Assembly (NCBI RefSeq): GCF_014656475.1
Contig: NZ_BNCM01000018.1
Span: forward strand, 1 to 51,629
Direction: 5' to 3'
Origin: Sinomonas cellulolyticus
Lineage (GTDB): Bacteria > Actinomycetota > Actinomycetes > Actinomycetales > Micrococcaceae
Length of the DNA: 51,629 nt
Made by a program: the position numbers and the translations under genes. Positions 24,631 through 33,291 of the stretch are shown here, piece after piece. Each line of letters begins with the position of its first letter. Within the stretch, counting starts at the first letter, position 1. A model generated the notes under the pieces. That model did no database searches. It saw only the letters and a list, made by a program, of their open reading frames with translations, and was not told the DNA's origin.

Positions 24631-26164
24631 CGCAGGGCTGTGCGCGGCGCAGGGCCCTGAGCACGATCAGCGCGGCGGCGAGCACGAGCGCCGCCCCGAT
24701 CGCGGACGTGTACGCTACGCCGGAATCGAAGGCCCGGTGGGCGGAGTCCAGCAGCGCCGACGCGGCGTCGGCGGGCAGGGAACGGGAAGCCTCGACGGCG
24801 CCCGCGAGGGTCTCGTGCGCCCGCGCGGCATCCCCGGCCGTGAGCCCCGCGGGGACGTGGACACCAGCACGGTACGCGGCGCCCAGCACACTGCCGAGGA
24901 CGGCCGTGCCGAGGACCGCGCCGAGCTCGTACGCGGTCTCCGAGACGGCGGAGGCCGCGCCGGCCTTCGCGGCCGGGACGGCGCCGAGGATCAGGTCGTT
25001 GGAGAGGGTCTCCGCAAGCCCCACCCCCGCAGCCGTCACAGCGAAGCCGGCCAGGATCGCGGCGAGCGACCCCCCCTGCCCGAACGCGAGCACTATGCCG
25101 TAGCCGGCCGCGTTGAGCAGCAGCCCGGCGACCATCACGCGCCAGGCGGAGAACCGCGCTGCGAGCCGCACCGCGGCGAGGCCCGCCACGATCGACAGTG
25201 CCGTCCCGGGCAGCATGAGCAGCCCGGCCTCGAGCGGTTCCTTCCCGGCCACGAGCTGGAGGTGCTGGGCGAGGAAGTACATGAACCCCACGAGCGAGAA
25301 GATGCTCAGCAGGTTCGCCGCGAGGCCAGCGCTGAAGGCCGGGCGGGCGAACAACCGCACGTCCAGCATCGGCGTTGCCCCGCGCCGGGCCCGGCCCAGC
25401 TGGCGCCGGACGAATGCTGTGCCGAGCGCCAGCCCGGCGAGGATCGCGCCGACGGCGAGAGGGCCGGCGTCGTGCGCGAGCTCTTTGATCCCCCACACGA
25501 GCACGACGGCGCCGCCCACCACGAGCGCAATGCCCGCCGCATCGACGGGGGACGGCGCTGGGTCGCGGGATTCGGGCACGAGGACGGGGGCGAGGAGCAG
25601 CGCCGGGACGAGCATGGGCACGGCGATGAGGAACACCGAGCCCCATGAGAAGTGGGCGAGCAGAGCGCCGCCCGCGAGCGGGCCGAGCGCGGCGCCGCCG
25701 GAGAACACCGCCGCCCACACGGCGACTGCGAGGCGGCGCTCGCGCGCGTCCGTGAAGATGTTGCGGATCAGGGACAGGGTGGCGGGCATGATCATCGAGC
25801 CGAACACGCCGATGAGGGCGCGGGCCGCGATGAGCTGGCCCGGGGTGGCGGCAAATGCGGCTGACGCTGAGACGGCCGCAAAGCCGGTGGCGCCCAGGAG
25901 AAGGATGCGGCGGCGGCCGATCCTGTCGCCGATGGAACCCATCGGGACCAGGAGGCCCGCGAGGACGAGGGAGTAGACGTCGACGATCCACAGCATCTCG
26001 GTGGAGGTGGGCTGCAGGGCGAGGGAGATCGCGGGAACGGCGAAGCTCAGCACCGTGTTGTCGACGGCGATGAGCAGCACTGGGAACATGAGCGCGGTCA
26101 GTGCGAGCCAGCGGCGGGCGGATGTGGTCCGGGGGGATGCCTGGACCGCAGAGGTCTGGTTCAT
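24617..26164 (-). CDS. MFS drug exporter, DHA2 (EmrB/QacA-like) family
   Basis: 515 residues from ATG at 26164 (AAGGAG Shine-Dalgarno); a longer frame upstream runs into the divergent tetR gene and is rejected. The pattern of about 14 hydrophobic helices and the motifs DNTVLSFAVPAI (motif D1-like), GSIGDRIGRRRILLLG (motif A) and ALIGVFGSMIMPATL fit proton-driven multidrug exporters. The divergent TetR gene shares its promoter region, and a perfect palindrome overlaps the likely -10 TATAGT of this gene, so it is probably repressed by that regulator and induced by a substrate. Confidence 0.9.
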   Translation of the reverse strand: MNQTSAVQASPRTTSARRWLALTALMFPVLLIAVDNTVLSFAVPAISLALQPTSTEMLWIVDVYSLVLAGLLVPMGSIGDRIGRRRILLLGATGFAAVSASAAFAATPGQLIAARALIGVFGSMIMPATLSLIRNIFTDARERRLAVAVWAAVFSGGAALGPLAGGALLAHFSWGSVFLIAVPMLVPALLLAPVLVPESRDPAPSPVDAAGIALVVGGAVVLVWGIKELAHDAGPLAVGAILAGLALGTAFVRRQLGRARRGATPMLDVRLFARPAFSAGLAANLLSIFSLVGFMYFLAQHLQLVAGKEPLEAGLLMLPGTALSIVAGLAAVRLAARFSAWRVMVAGLLLNAAGYGIVLAFGQGGSLAAILAGFAVTAAGVGLAETLSNDLILGAVPAAKAGAASAVSETAYELGAVLGTAVLGSVLGAAYRAGVHVPAGLTAGDAARAHETLAGAVEASRSLPADAASALLDSAHRAFDSGVAYTSAIGAALVLAAALIVLRALRRAQPCEMVG

Positions 26165-26194
26165 CGGGGCTCCTTGAGAGATCTTCCAATAACT

Positions 26195-26212
26195 ATACCG
26201 TCCGGACGGTAT
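26195..26212. promoter_or_regulatory. TetR operator between the MFS and tetR genes
   Basis: ATACCGTCCGGACGGTAT is a perfect 18-base palindrome. It overlaps TATAGT (26192-26197, minus strand), the probable -10 of the exporter, and sits just upstream of TACAGT (26228-26233), the probable -10 of tetR. One repressor dimer could therefore control both. Confidence 0.8.
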
Positions 26213-26239
26213 GGATACAACGGCACGTACAGTGTCCCT

Positions 26240-26779
26240 ATGCCGAGACCCCCGAAAGCGCGTGCGGCGATCCTCGAGGCCTACAAGGGCCTCCTTGTCT
26301 CCGACGGCGAGCGTGCGGCGACCATGGACGCCGTCGCCGCCGCTGCCGGCGTCTCCAAGGGCGGGCTCCTCTACCACTTCAAGAGCAAGGAATCCCTTGC
26401 GGACGCCCTTCTCGAGCGGCTGCGCACGGCCGCCGCCGAGGACCGCGAACGCATGGCAGCGTCTGAGGAAGGACCGTCCCGGTACTTCGTCCGCACCTCC
26501 GTGAGCACGGGCTCGGACCTGGACATGCTGTTCGTGGCGGCCGTGCGCCTCGCCCAGTCCGGCTCCGCCGCGGCGTTGGCGGCCCTCGAGGAGTTGGACG
26601 CCGCTTGGCTCGAGCTCATCCGCGGCGAGGTTCCGGACCCCGCGGCTGCTGCCGCGATCATGCTCATCGGGGAGGGGCTCTACCACTACTCGTCACTCGC
26701 CGGCACGTGGCCGGAGGCGGCCTTCGGGACGGGGGTCGAGGGGCTGCTCGGAGTTGTGGACCGGTTGCGGGAGGGATAA
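26240..26779 (+). CDS. TetR/AcrR family transcriptional repressor
   Basis: 179 residues from ATG at 26240, chosen because TACAGT ends exactly 6 bases before it (leaderless layout); the in-frame start at 26174 would lie upstream of the operator. The N-terminal HTH is MDAVAAAAGVSKGGLLYHFKSKESL at about residues 28-52, and the C-terminal ligand domain is all-helical. It presumably represses itself and the divergent exporter through the palindrome at 26195. Confidence 0.9.
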   Translation: MPRPPKARAAILEAYKGLLVSDGERAATMDAVAAAAGVSKGGLLYHFKSKESLADALLERLRTAAAEDRERMAASEEGPSRYFVRTSVSTGSDLDMLFVAAVRLAQSGSAAALAALEELDAAWLELIRGEVPDPAAAAAIMLIGEGLYHYSSLAGTWPEAAFGTGVEGLLGVVDRLREG

Positions 26780-26853
26780 GGTTCCGACTCGCCGCACGGT
26801 CAGTGCATTCGCAGGTCCGTTATGCCAAATGAGCGCCTTGGTACAATTCGCCC

Positions 26854-27543
26854 ATGGCCAAGAAAACCGACGCCGAGACCCTCTCGAAGCACCTCCACGA
26901 TGCGCTGCGCCGTGACATTCTGGCCGGGCGCTGGAGCCCAGGGGCCAAGCTGCAGCTGACGGCCCTGTCGCAGCACTACGAGACGAGCAGCACTGTGGTG
27001 CGTGAGGCGCTCACGCGGCTCGTGGGGGACCGGCTGGTCCAACTGCGCCCGAACCGAGGATTCTTCGTGCCCGAGCTCTCACTCTCGGAGCTCGAGGACA
27101 TCACCGAGATGCGCTGCGTCAACGAGGAACTCGCGGCGCGGCTCGCCATCGAGCGCGGCACTCTCGACTGGGAGTCCGAGCTCATCGCTGCACACCACAC
27201 ACTTGCGCGGACCCAGCGGCGCGACCCTGAGGACCCGGATACTCATACGGAGGCCTGGAACGAGGCCCACCAGGCGTTCCACGCGAAGCTCGTCGAGGCC
27301 TGCGGCGTCCCCGTGCTGATCGACCTCACGTCGGTACTCTCCGACCTCAGCCAGCTCTATGGCCGTTGGGCCGGCGTTGCGACGCGCCACGCGGACCGCG
27401 ATATCGAGCAGGAGCACCGCGACATCCTCGCGGCGGCCTTGGCCCGGGATCCCCGCCTCACGGCCGCGCTCCTGCGGGCGCACTACCAGACCACCATGGC
27501 GGCGATCCGCAGCGCGGGGGAAGTCGGCATGAAGGTGGGCTGA
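26854..27543 (+). CDS. GntR-family regulator, FadR/VanR (FCD) subfamily
   Basis: 229 residues. The winged HTH lies at about residues 10-75 (GAKLQLTALSQHYETSSTVV, REALTRLVGDRLVQLRPNRGFFV) and the FCD helical ligand domain at 80-220, with the metal-binding pattern around EAHQAFHAKLVEACG and LLRAHYQTT. TACAAT (26842-26847) lies 6 bases before the ATG, so the mRNA is probably leaderless. TTGGTACAA (26839-26847) overlaps this box and could be its own operator. It precedes and probably controls the aromatic catabolic genes; an inverted repeat at 27561 lies directly before them. Confidence 0.9.
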   Translation: MAKKTDAETLSKHLHDALRRDILAGRWSPGAKLQLTALSQHYETSSTVVREALTRLVGDRLVQLRPNRGFFVPELSLSELEDITEMRCVNEELAARLAIERGTLDWESELIAAHHTLARTQRRDPEDPDTHTEAWNEAHQAFHAKLVEACGVPVLIDLTSVLSDLSQLYGRWAGVATRHADRDIEQEHRDILAAALARDPRLTAALLRAHYQTTMAAIRSAGEVGMKVG

Positions 27544-27560
27544 TCAAGGCCCAGCAAACT

Positions 27561-27584
27561 TTGCACTATCGGTAGATAATGCAA
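27561..27584. promoter_or_regulatory. candidate GntR operator before the catabolic operon
   Basis: TTGCACTATC (27561-27570) and GATAATGCAA (27575-27584) form an inverted repeat with one mismatch per arm and a 4-base centre. The AT content stands out from the GC-rich surroundings. A looser pair (TTGCAACATC at 31357 and GATACATTGC at 31378) precedes the ABC-transporter genes. Confidence 0.6.
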
Positions 27585-27644
27585 AATCCTTAAGATACTG
27601 TGTTCCTCGGGAACGTCGAATGACGGCCGAGCGAAGGAGCGCGC

Positions 27645-28523
27645 ATGTCTTGGGGACTGATCAGCGAGATGGGCCACGTGGCCATCCAGACTACGGACGT
27701 GGCCGCATCAGTGGCCGATGCCACTGAGCTGCTGGGCCTCCGGGTCACCGAGCGCACCTCTGACGGCAGCGTCTACCTCGCCGCAAACGCGGTGCACCAC
27801 GAGCTCGTCTACGTCGAGTCGAGCCGCAACGGCATCCACGCCCTCGGCCTGATCGCCCGCAACGGCGACGCCCTCGCCGAGGTCCGCCGCCGGGTCGAGG
27901 CCGAGAACCTGCCGGTCCTCTCCGAGCGCCCGATCAGCGCCGGCGTCGCGGACGGCTTCGCGTTCGTGGGCCCCGAGGGCTGGATCTTCGAGGTCTACAC
28001 CGGCATGCAGAAGTCGGACCCGGGCGCGCTCTCGTTCGGGCCCGACCGCTACGGGCACATCAACTTCCACCCGCAGGACGTCACGGGGATGATGAAGTTC
28101 CTCTCGCGCGTCTTCGACTTCCGCCTCTCCGACGTGATCGGGGACGACTTCGCGTACTTCATGCGCTGCAATCCTGACCACCACGGGATCGCGCTCATCA
28201 AGGGCCGCGGCACCTTCCACCACCACGCGTGGCAGACCCAGTCGGTCGGGGACATCGCGAAGCTCGGCGACCGCCTCAACCGCAAGGGCCGCGAGCTCAT
28301 CTGGGGCCCGGTGCGCCACGGCGCGGGCCACAACATCGCCGCCTATTACGTCGAGTCCTCAGGCGCCGTCGTCGAGCTGTACACGGACCTCGAGCAGATC
28401 TACGACAACGACCGAGAGCCCGTCATCTGGGGCCAGGACGACAACTGGTACAACATGTGGTCCGACCGGCGCCCCGACGACTTCCGCACGTTCGGGATTC
28501 CGCCAGTCGACCACCGCTTCTGA
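27645..28523 (+). CDS. VOC-family type I extradiol ring-cleavage dioxygenase
   Basis: 292 residues with two glyoxalase/bleomycin-fold halves (about 8-120 and 145-265). The 2-His-1-Glu iron site is visible as GHINFHPQD, FHHHAWQT and VVELYTDLE. These enzymes open catechol-type rings next to the two hydroxyls. Good Shine-Dalgarno (GAAGGAG). It is followed by an FAH hydrolase and a flavin monooxygenase gene, so the product is probably a hydroxymuconate-type compound. The exact substrate cannot be told. Confidence 0.85.
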   Translation: MSWGLISEMGHVAIQTTDVAASVADATELLGLRVTERTSDGSVYLAANAVHHELVYVESSRNGIHALGLIARNGDALAEVRRRVEAENLPVLSERPISAGVADGFAFVGPEGWIFEVYTGMQKSDPGALSFGPDRYGHINFHPQDVTGMMKFLSRVFDFRLSDVIGDDFAYFMRCNPDHHGIALIKGRGTFHHHAWQTQSVGDIAKLGDRLNRKGRELIWGPVRHGAGHNIAAYYVESSGAVVELYTDLEQIYDNDREPVIWGQDDNWYNMWSDRRPDDFRTFGIPPVDHRF

Positions 28524-28643
28524 CCACCGCTTCTGACCAGCGCTGCCGGCCGGGACTTCTGGCTGCACGCGCACGACGGTGCCGCCGCGCCGCCCGCTGA
28601 CACGCACCGCCCGCTGACCTTCACCACCTACGAAAGGCCTCCC

Positions 28644-29498
28644 ATGAACTACGTCTCCTTCACGACCCCCGACGGCGCCGCGACCTGGGGCGTTGCCCTC
28701 GACGGCCGTGTCCACGACCTCGGCCCGACCGGCGCGAACGTCGCCGGGACCCTCAAGGACCTCGTCGCGGACGGCCGCTTCGGCACGCTCGCCGAGGAGC
28801 AGGTCCGCGACGCCCCGGCGTTCGACGAGGCCGACGTCGCCCTCCTGCCGCCGATCACGGAGCCCGGGAAGATCCTGTGCATCGGCGTGAACTATGTGAG
28901 CCACCAGCAGGAGACCGGCAGGACGAACCAGAAGGCCCCGACGGTCTTCATCCGCTTCGCCGACTCCCAGATGGGCCACAACGCTCCGGCGCTCATGCCG
29001 GCCTCGACCACCCAGTATGACTACGAGGGCGAGATGGCCCTCGTCATCGCCAAGGACGCCTATCGCGTCAGCGCCGACGACGCGTGGGGCTACGTGGCCG
29101 GGTACGCCGCCTACAACGACTTCTCGGTGCGAGACTGGCAGCTCGCCGCGACCCAGTGGACCCCGGGCAAGAATTTCCCGGGCACGGGCGCGTTCGGCCC
29201 CTACCTCGTCCCGGCCGCGGACCTCGGAAGCGTCGACGAGCTCAAGCTCGAGACCCGCGTCAACGGAGAGGTCCGCCAGAGCGCCTCGGTCGCGGACCTG
29301 TACTTCTCGATCCCGCAGATCATCGAGTACCTCACCGCATGGACCAAGCTCTCCGCGGGCGACGTTGTCGTCACGGGGACACCGGGCGGTGTGGGCCTGT
29401 TCATGGAGCCCAAGGGCTTCCTGTCCCCCGGGGACGTCGTCGAGGTCGAGATCACCCGCCTGGGCACGCTCACCAACACCGTGGCCCTGGACGCCTGA
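28644..29498 (+). CDS. fumarylacetoacetate hydrolase (FAH) family protein
   Basis: 284 residues; the catalytic domain covers about 75-280. Marks are CIGVNYVSHQQETG, the metal-binding Glu pair in YDYEGEMALVIAK, then YNDFSVRDWQ, GKNFPGTGAFGPYLV and VVTGTPGGVGLFMEP. FAH-family enzymes cleave C-C bonds of acylpyruvates or hydrate/decarboxylate oxo acids. Next to a ring-cleaving dioxygenase it probably acts on the ring-fission product. It is spaced 120 bases from the dioxygenase gene and 5 bases before the monooxygenase gene. Confidence 0.9.
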   Translation: MNYVSFTTPDGAATWGVALDGRVHDLGPTGANVAGTLKDLVADGRFGTLAEEQVRDAPAFDEADVALLPPITEPGKILCIGVNYVSHQQETGRTNQKAPTVFIRFADSQMGHNAPALMPASTTQYDYEGEMALVIAKDAYRVSADDAWGYVAGYAAYNDFSVRDWQLAATQWTPGKNFPGTGAFGPYLVPAADLGSVDELKLETRVNGEVRQSASVADLYFSIPQIIEYLTAWTKLSAGDVVVTGTPGGVGLFMEPKGFLSPGDVVEVEITRLGTLTNTVALDA

Positions 29499-29503
29499 GT
29501 GCC

Positions 29504-31249
29504 ATGAGCGAGCCACTCACCCCGGAACGCGTCACCGAGGAGCGCGTGGACGTCGACGTCGTCGTGCTCGGCGCCGGCCCCACCGGCCTCACCGCCGCGT
29601 GCCTCATGGCCGATGCCGGACTGACCGTCGCGGTCGTCGAGCAGCACCCCGGTACGGGCGATGAGCCACGCGCCATCAGCGTCACGGACGAGTCGCTGCG
29701 CATCATGCAGCAGCTCGGCGTCCTGCGCGAGCTGGCCTCCGAGACGCTCATGGACACGGGCGCGCGGTACACGGGCCGACGCGGGCAGGTCCTCGCCGAG
29801 GTCCGGCCGCCGCGTCAGCGCCTCGGCCAGCCCGGCAAGAGCCAGTTCGACCAGCCCGTCATGGAGGGCCTCCTCTGGAAGGCCGCGGCCGCCCGCCCAG
29901 GGATCGTGATGCATTTCGGCACCGAGGCGACGGGCCTGGCGCAGTCCGCCAGCGGCGTCCAGCTCGAGGCCGTGCGCCGCGGGCCGCGCAGCGAGGGCTT
30001 CCGCGGAGACCTTGCCCAGGACGCCGCGTTCGCCGCGGAGTCCGCCGCCGGGGGAGGTGACGTGGTCCACGTGGGCGGCGGCGCGCCGTCGTCGGAGGGG
30101 ACCGCTCCGGACGACGCCGCGTCCTCGCCCACGGCGGTGACGTTCCGGGCGCAGTGGCTCGTCGCATGCGACGGCGGGCGCAGCTTCGCACGGAAGGCGC
30201 TCGGGATCGGGCTCGAGGGGTCGACCCAGGTCGAGAAGTGGATCGTCGTCGACCTGCTCGACGCGGGCGAGGGCGAGCCGTACGCGTCGTTCCACTGCAA
30301 CGGTCGGCGGCCGGTCGTCGTCGTGCCCGGCGTCCATGGGCGGCGCCGGTACGAGTTCATGCTGCACCCGGGCGAGGATGAGGCCGCCATGCTCTCGGCC
30401 GAGTCGATCCGCGCACTCGTGGGAGAGCACCAGGACGTCGGGCGGCTCCGGGTGCGGCGCGCCGCCGTGTACACGGCGCAGCAGCGGCTCGCGGCACGGT
30501 GGCGCGACGGGCGCGTGCTCCTCGCGGGCGACGCCGCGCACCTTATGCCGCCGTTCGCCGGCCAGGGCCTCAACGCCGGGCTCCGCGACGCCGCCGCGGC
30601 CGCATGGCGCGTGGCCGAGGCCGTGCACGGGCGTGCGGGGGAGGCGCTGCTCGACTCTTACGAGCGCGAGCGCAAGCCGCACGCGGGAGAGATGGTGCGG
30701 CTGTCGAAGCGGATCGGCTCGATCGTCATGAGCACCAACCCGCTCGTGTGCGCGGTGCGCGACGCGGTGATCCCCGCACTCGGGATCGTGCCGAGCGTCA
30801 AGACGTGGCTCACGACGATGAAGTTCCTGCGGCAGCCGCGGTACCACGAGGGGCTCGCGGTCCCCGTGGCGCCGGCGGTTCCAGGGCCCGCCGCGGACCT
30901 GCTCGGGCGCGCGCTGCCGCAGCCGGACGTGGTGCCTGCGGAGGGCGGCGCCGTCGTGAAGCTCGACTCCGTGCTCGGGCGGGGCTTCGCGTGGATCGCC
31001 GTGACCGGGCCGGGGCAGCTGACAGTGACGCGCCCGGGGCAGGCCCCTGTCGCGGTGCGGACGGTGGCCGGAGCAGTTGACGCCGCCGTGCTCGACGCCG
31101 CCGGCGGCCACGAGCTCCTCATCCGGCCCGACCGGTACATCGCCGCCGTCGTGGCGCCCGGTGGACGCCCGGACGTCTACGGGGCGCTCGCGGACGCGCT
31201 GCCAGCGATGGCGGAGCACTTCGCAGGGGCCACGACGGCACTGCGGTAG
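29504..31249 (+). CDS. FAD-dependent aromatic monooxygenase, MhpA/PheA-like
   Basis: 581 residues from ATG at 29504 (5 bases after the FAH gene); the open frame further upstream is a shadow. The N-terminal FAD site is VVVLGAGPTGLTAACLMADAG, then the middle sheet domain with the GDAAHLMPPFAGQGLNAGLRDA flavin motif at about residues 340-361, and a C-terminal thioredoxin-like domain. This is the layout of 3-(3-hydroxyphenyl)propionate hydroxylase. It should add a hydroxyl to a phenolic acid to make the substrate of the ring-cleaving dioxygenase. Residues 170-205 contain an unusual Gly/Ala/Ser-rich insertion. Confidence 0.88.
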   Translation: MSEPLTPERVTEERVDVDVVVLGAGPTGLTAACLMADAGLTVAVVEQHPGTGDEPRAISVTDESLRIMQQLGVLRELASETLMDTGARYTGRRGQVLAEVRPPRQRLGQPGKSQFDQPVMEGLLWKAAAARPGIVMHFGTEATGLAQSASGVQLEAVRRGPRSEGFRGDLAQDAAFAAESAAGGGDVVHVGGGAPSSEGTAPDDAASSPTAVTFRAQWLVACDGGRSFARKALGIGLEGSTQVEKWIVVDLLDAGEGEPYASFHCNGRRPVVVVPGVHGRRRYEFMLHPGEDEAAMLSAESIRALVGEHQDVGRLRVRRAAVYTAQQRLAARWRDGRVLLAGDAAHLMPPFAGQGLNAGLRDAAAAAWRVAEAVHGRAGEALLDSYERERKPHAGEMVRLSKRIGSIVMSTNPLVCAVRDAVIPALGIVPSVKTWLTTMKFLRQPRYHEGLAVPVAPAVPGPAADLLGRALPQPDVVPAEGGAVVKLDSVLGRGFAWIAVTGPGQLTVTRPGQAPVAVRTVAGAVDAAVLDAAGGHELLIRPDRYIAAVVAPGGRPDVYGALADALPAMAEHFAGATTALR

Positions 31250-31269
31250 CGGGGCACAGGCAGCGGGGT

Positions 31270-31297
31270 GCGCGACGGCGGGTGGCCGCCGTCGCGC
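31270..31297 (+). terminator. hairpin after the monooxygenase gene
   Basis: A perfect 12-base stem (GCGCGACGGCGG at 31270-31281 with 31286-31297) and a 4-base loop, 21 bases after the stop. It ends or attenuates the catabolic operon before the transporter genes. Confidence 0.6.
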
Positions 31298-31356
31298 GCG
31301 GTGTCGTCAGGCGAGCCGGACGGTCACCGTCTTCAGCTCCTCGAGACATGTGACTC

Positions 31357-31407
31357 TTGCAACATCATCGTACTGAAGATACATTGCTAACAGAGAAATA
31401 CATTCTT
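31357..31407 (+). promoter_or_regulatory. AT-rich control region of the ABC-transporter operon
   Basis: The 253-base gap after the monooxygenase gene holds an AT-rich stretch with ATACATT at 31379-31385 and 31399-31405 (exactly 20 bases apart), plus TTGCAACATC (31357) and GATACATTGC (31378), which resemble the arms of the inverted repeat at 27561. It probably contains the promoter and a regulator site; I could not fix the -10 and -35. Confidence 0.45.
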
Positions 31408-31502
31408 AGGCGGATGATGCACATGATCCGCAGAGAACCCCGGTTCCGCCCCTTCCCGGCACCCGATGCGGCAACGCCGCCGAATCACGCAGGAGACACC
31501 AC

Positions 31503-32507
31503 ATGTTCACTCGACGCACGTTCCTGGCCCGCAGCGCGGCCGTCGTCGCCATCGCCGCCAGCGCGTCCCTCGGGCTCGCCGCGTGCGGCGGTGACGCCCA
31601 GTCCGCCACAAGCGGCGGGACCACCAAGCTCAAGATCGCGGTCGCCCCGATCCAGTTCGAGACCGCCTACATCGCCCAGCAGCAGGGCTTCTTCGCCAAG
31701 CAGGGCCTCGACGTCGAGATCGTCCGCGGCGCTGACCCGGCCGCGCTCCTCGCGCAGGTGGTCTCGGGCGACGTCAACATCGCCATCGGCTCGTGGATCA
31801 ACGTCGCGACCTCGGCCGCCAAGGGCGTGCCGGTCAAGGTGATCGGCGGCAACGGCATCGTCGACCCGAAGGCGGACAACTCGGGCATCCTCGTCCCGAA
31901 GGGCTCGTCCGTCAAGAGCCTCAAGGACCTCGCGGGCAAGACCATCGGCGTCGTGGGCGTCAAGTCCGGCGGCGACATCCCCGTCCTCCAGGCACTTGAA
32001 GCGGCCGGGGTCGACGTGAACTCGGTCAAGGAGGTCGCGATCCCGTACGCCGGCATGCAGGCCGCGCTCGAGCGGAACACGGTCGACGCCGTCGTCCCCG
32101 TCGATGCGTTCTACCACCAGATGATCTCGGCCGGCTACACGAGCATCTCGAACCCGGTGCGCGAGTTCCAGGCCAACATGCCCGTGACGGTGTGGACCAC
32201 AACCCAGCAGTGGCTCGCCCAGAATTCTGCGACCGCGAAGAAGTTCGACGACGCCATGACCGCGGCCGTCTCGTACTTCGATGACCCGGCCAACCTCGAG
32301 GCTGTGCGCAAGGTCAACGCGGACGTCAACCAGACGGACATCTCCAAGTCGCCCACAGCCCTCTTCAAGGCGGACGTGACGGTCAACGTCAAGGAGGCCC
32401 AGGACGGCGTGGACGCCATGAACCACTTCGGCCTCCTGACGAAGGCCGTCTCGGTCAAGGACATCCTGTGGGACCAGGCCCCGCAGCGTGCCGCCGCGGG
32501 CAAGTGA
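31503..32507 (+). CDS. ABC transporter substrate-binding lipoprotein (SsuA/NitT/TauT type)
   Basis: 334 residues with an Arg-containing signal peptide and lipobox LGLAAC (Cys about residue 25), CAGGAG Shine-Dalgarno. The periplasmic-binding fold (NMT1/SsuA-like) has KLKIAVAPIQFETAYIAQQQ, FFAKQGLDVEIV, SGDVNIAIGSWINVATSAAK and LKDLAGKTIGVVG. Relatives bind sulfonates, taurine, thiamine precursors or aromatic acids such as phthalate. Its position after a ring-cleavage operon suggests an aromatic carboxylate or sulfonate ligand; that is inference. Confidence 0.9.
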   Translation: MFTRRTFLARSAAVVAIAASASLGLAACGGDAQSATSGGTTKLKIAVAPIQFETAYIAQQQGFFAKQGLDVEIVRGADPAALLAQVVSGDVNIAIGSWINVATSAAKGVPVKVIGGNGIVDPKADNSGILVPKGSSVKSLKDLAGKTIGVVGVKSGGDIPVLQALEAAGVDVNSVKEVAIPYAGMQAALERNTVDAVVPVDAFYHQMISAGYTSISNPVREFQANMPVTVWTTTQQWLAQNSATAKKFDDAMTAAVSYFDDPANLEAVRKVNADVNQTDISKSPTALFKADVTVNVKEAQDGVDAMNHFGLLTKAVSVKDILWDQAPQRAAAGK

Positions 32508-32514
32508 GCCGACC

Positions 32515-33291
32515 ATGACCCGCCTCTCGACCAACGGTGCGTGGCTGCTGGCCCAGCGCGTGCTCGCGATCGGCGTCCTGCTCGCGGTGTGGCAGGTGAT
32601 CGTCGCCGCCGGCCTGGTGCCGTCGATGGTGCCCGGCGTCGGCGCCGTCGTGGCCGCGGCCGTGGCCTCGCTCGTGAACCCCGCCTTCTGGCAGGCCCTC
32701 GGCGGGACGCTCCTCGCGGCCCTCGCCGGGTGGCTCATCGCGACCGTGGCCGGGGTGGTGCTCGGCCTGCTCATCGGCTCGATCCGGTTCCTTGACCGCT
32801 CCACCTCGATCCTCATCGACTTCGGCCGCTCGTTCCCCGTCCTCGCGCTCATGCCAGTGGTCATCATGCTCCTGGGATCGAACACCCGCATGGAGATCGT
32901 GGTGGTCGCGCTCAGCGCGCTGTGGCCGATCCTCATCCAGACGACCTACGGCGCGCGGCGCCAGGAGGCCGCGGTCGCGGACACTGTCGCGGTGTTCCGG
33001 ATCCCGCCACTCCTGCGATTCCGCCGCGTCCTGCTCCCCGGCGCGCTGCCGTTCATCGCGACCGGCGTGCGGATCTCCTCGGCCATCTCGATCCTCGTCG
33101 CCGTCGGCGTCGAGGTCATCTCCCAGGCCCCCGGCATCGGGCGCCAGATCACCCTCATGCAGCAGAACGCGAGCTGGGATGTCGCCTTCGCGTACCTGCT
33201 GTTCACGGGCCTCGTCGGGTGGACCCTCGCGGTGCTCCTGCACAAGGTCGAGGCCCGTGCGCTGACCTGGAAGAGGCAGATCGATGACTAG
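32515..33291 (+). CDS. ABC transporter permease (SsuC/TauC type), first
   Basis: 258 residues from ATG at 32515, 7 bases after the binding-protein stop. It has six hydrophobic helices. The inner-membrane EAA loop is seen in VAVFRIPPLLRFRRVLLPG followed by ALPFIATGVRISSAI. It ends by overlapping the next permease gene by 8 bases. Two different permease subunits presumably make the heterodimeric channel. Confidence 0.9.
   Translation: MTRLSTNGAWLLAQRVLAIGVLLAVWQVIVAAGLVPSMVPGVGAVVAAAVASLVNPAFWQALGGTLLAALAGWLIATVAGVVLGLLIGSIRFLDRSTSILIDFGRSFPVLALMPVVIMLLGSNTRMEIVVVALSALWPILIQTTYGARRQEAAVADTVAVFRIPPLLRFRRVLLPGALPFIATGVRISSAISILVAVGVEVISQAPGIGRQITLMQQNASWDVAFAYLLFTGLVGWTLAVLLHKVEARALTWKRQIDD

Noticed and set aside
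29201..31219. 672-residue minus-strand ORF opposite the monooxygenase gene
   Set aside because: It is the antisense of a clear flavoprotein with coherent motifs; its own translation is Arg/His/Gly-rich without any recognisable pattern. Similar long shadows at 3952-5031, 13228-14958 and 31485-32936 were dropped for the same reason.
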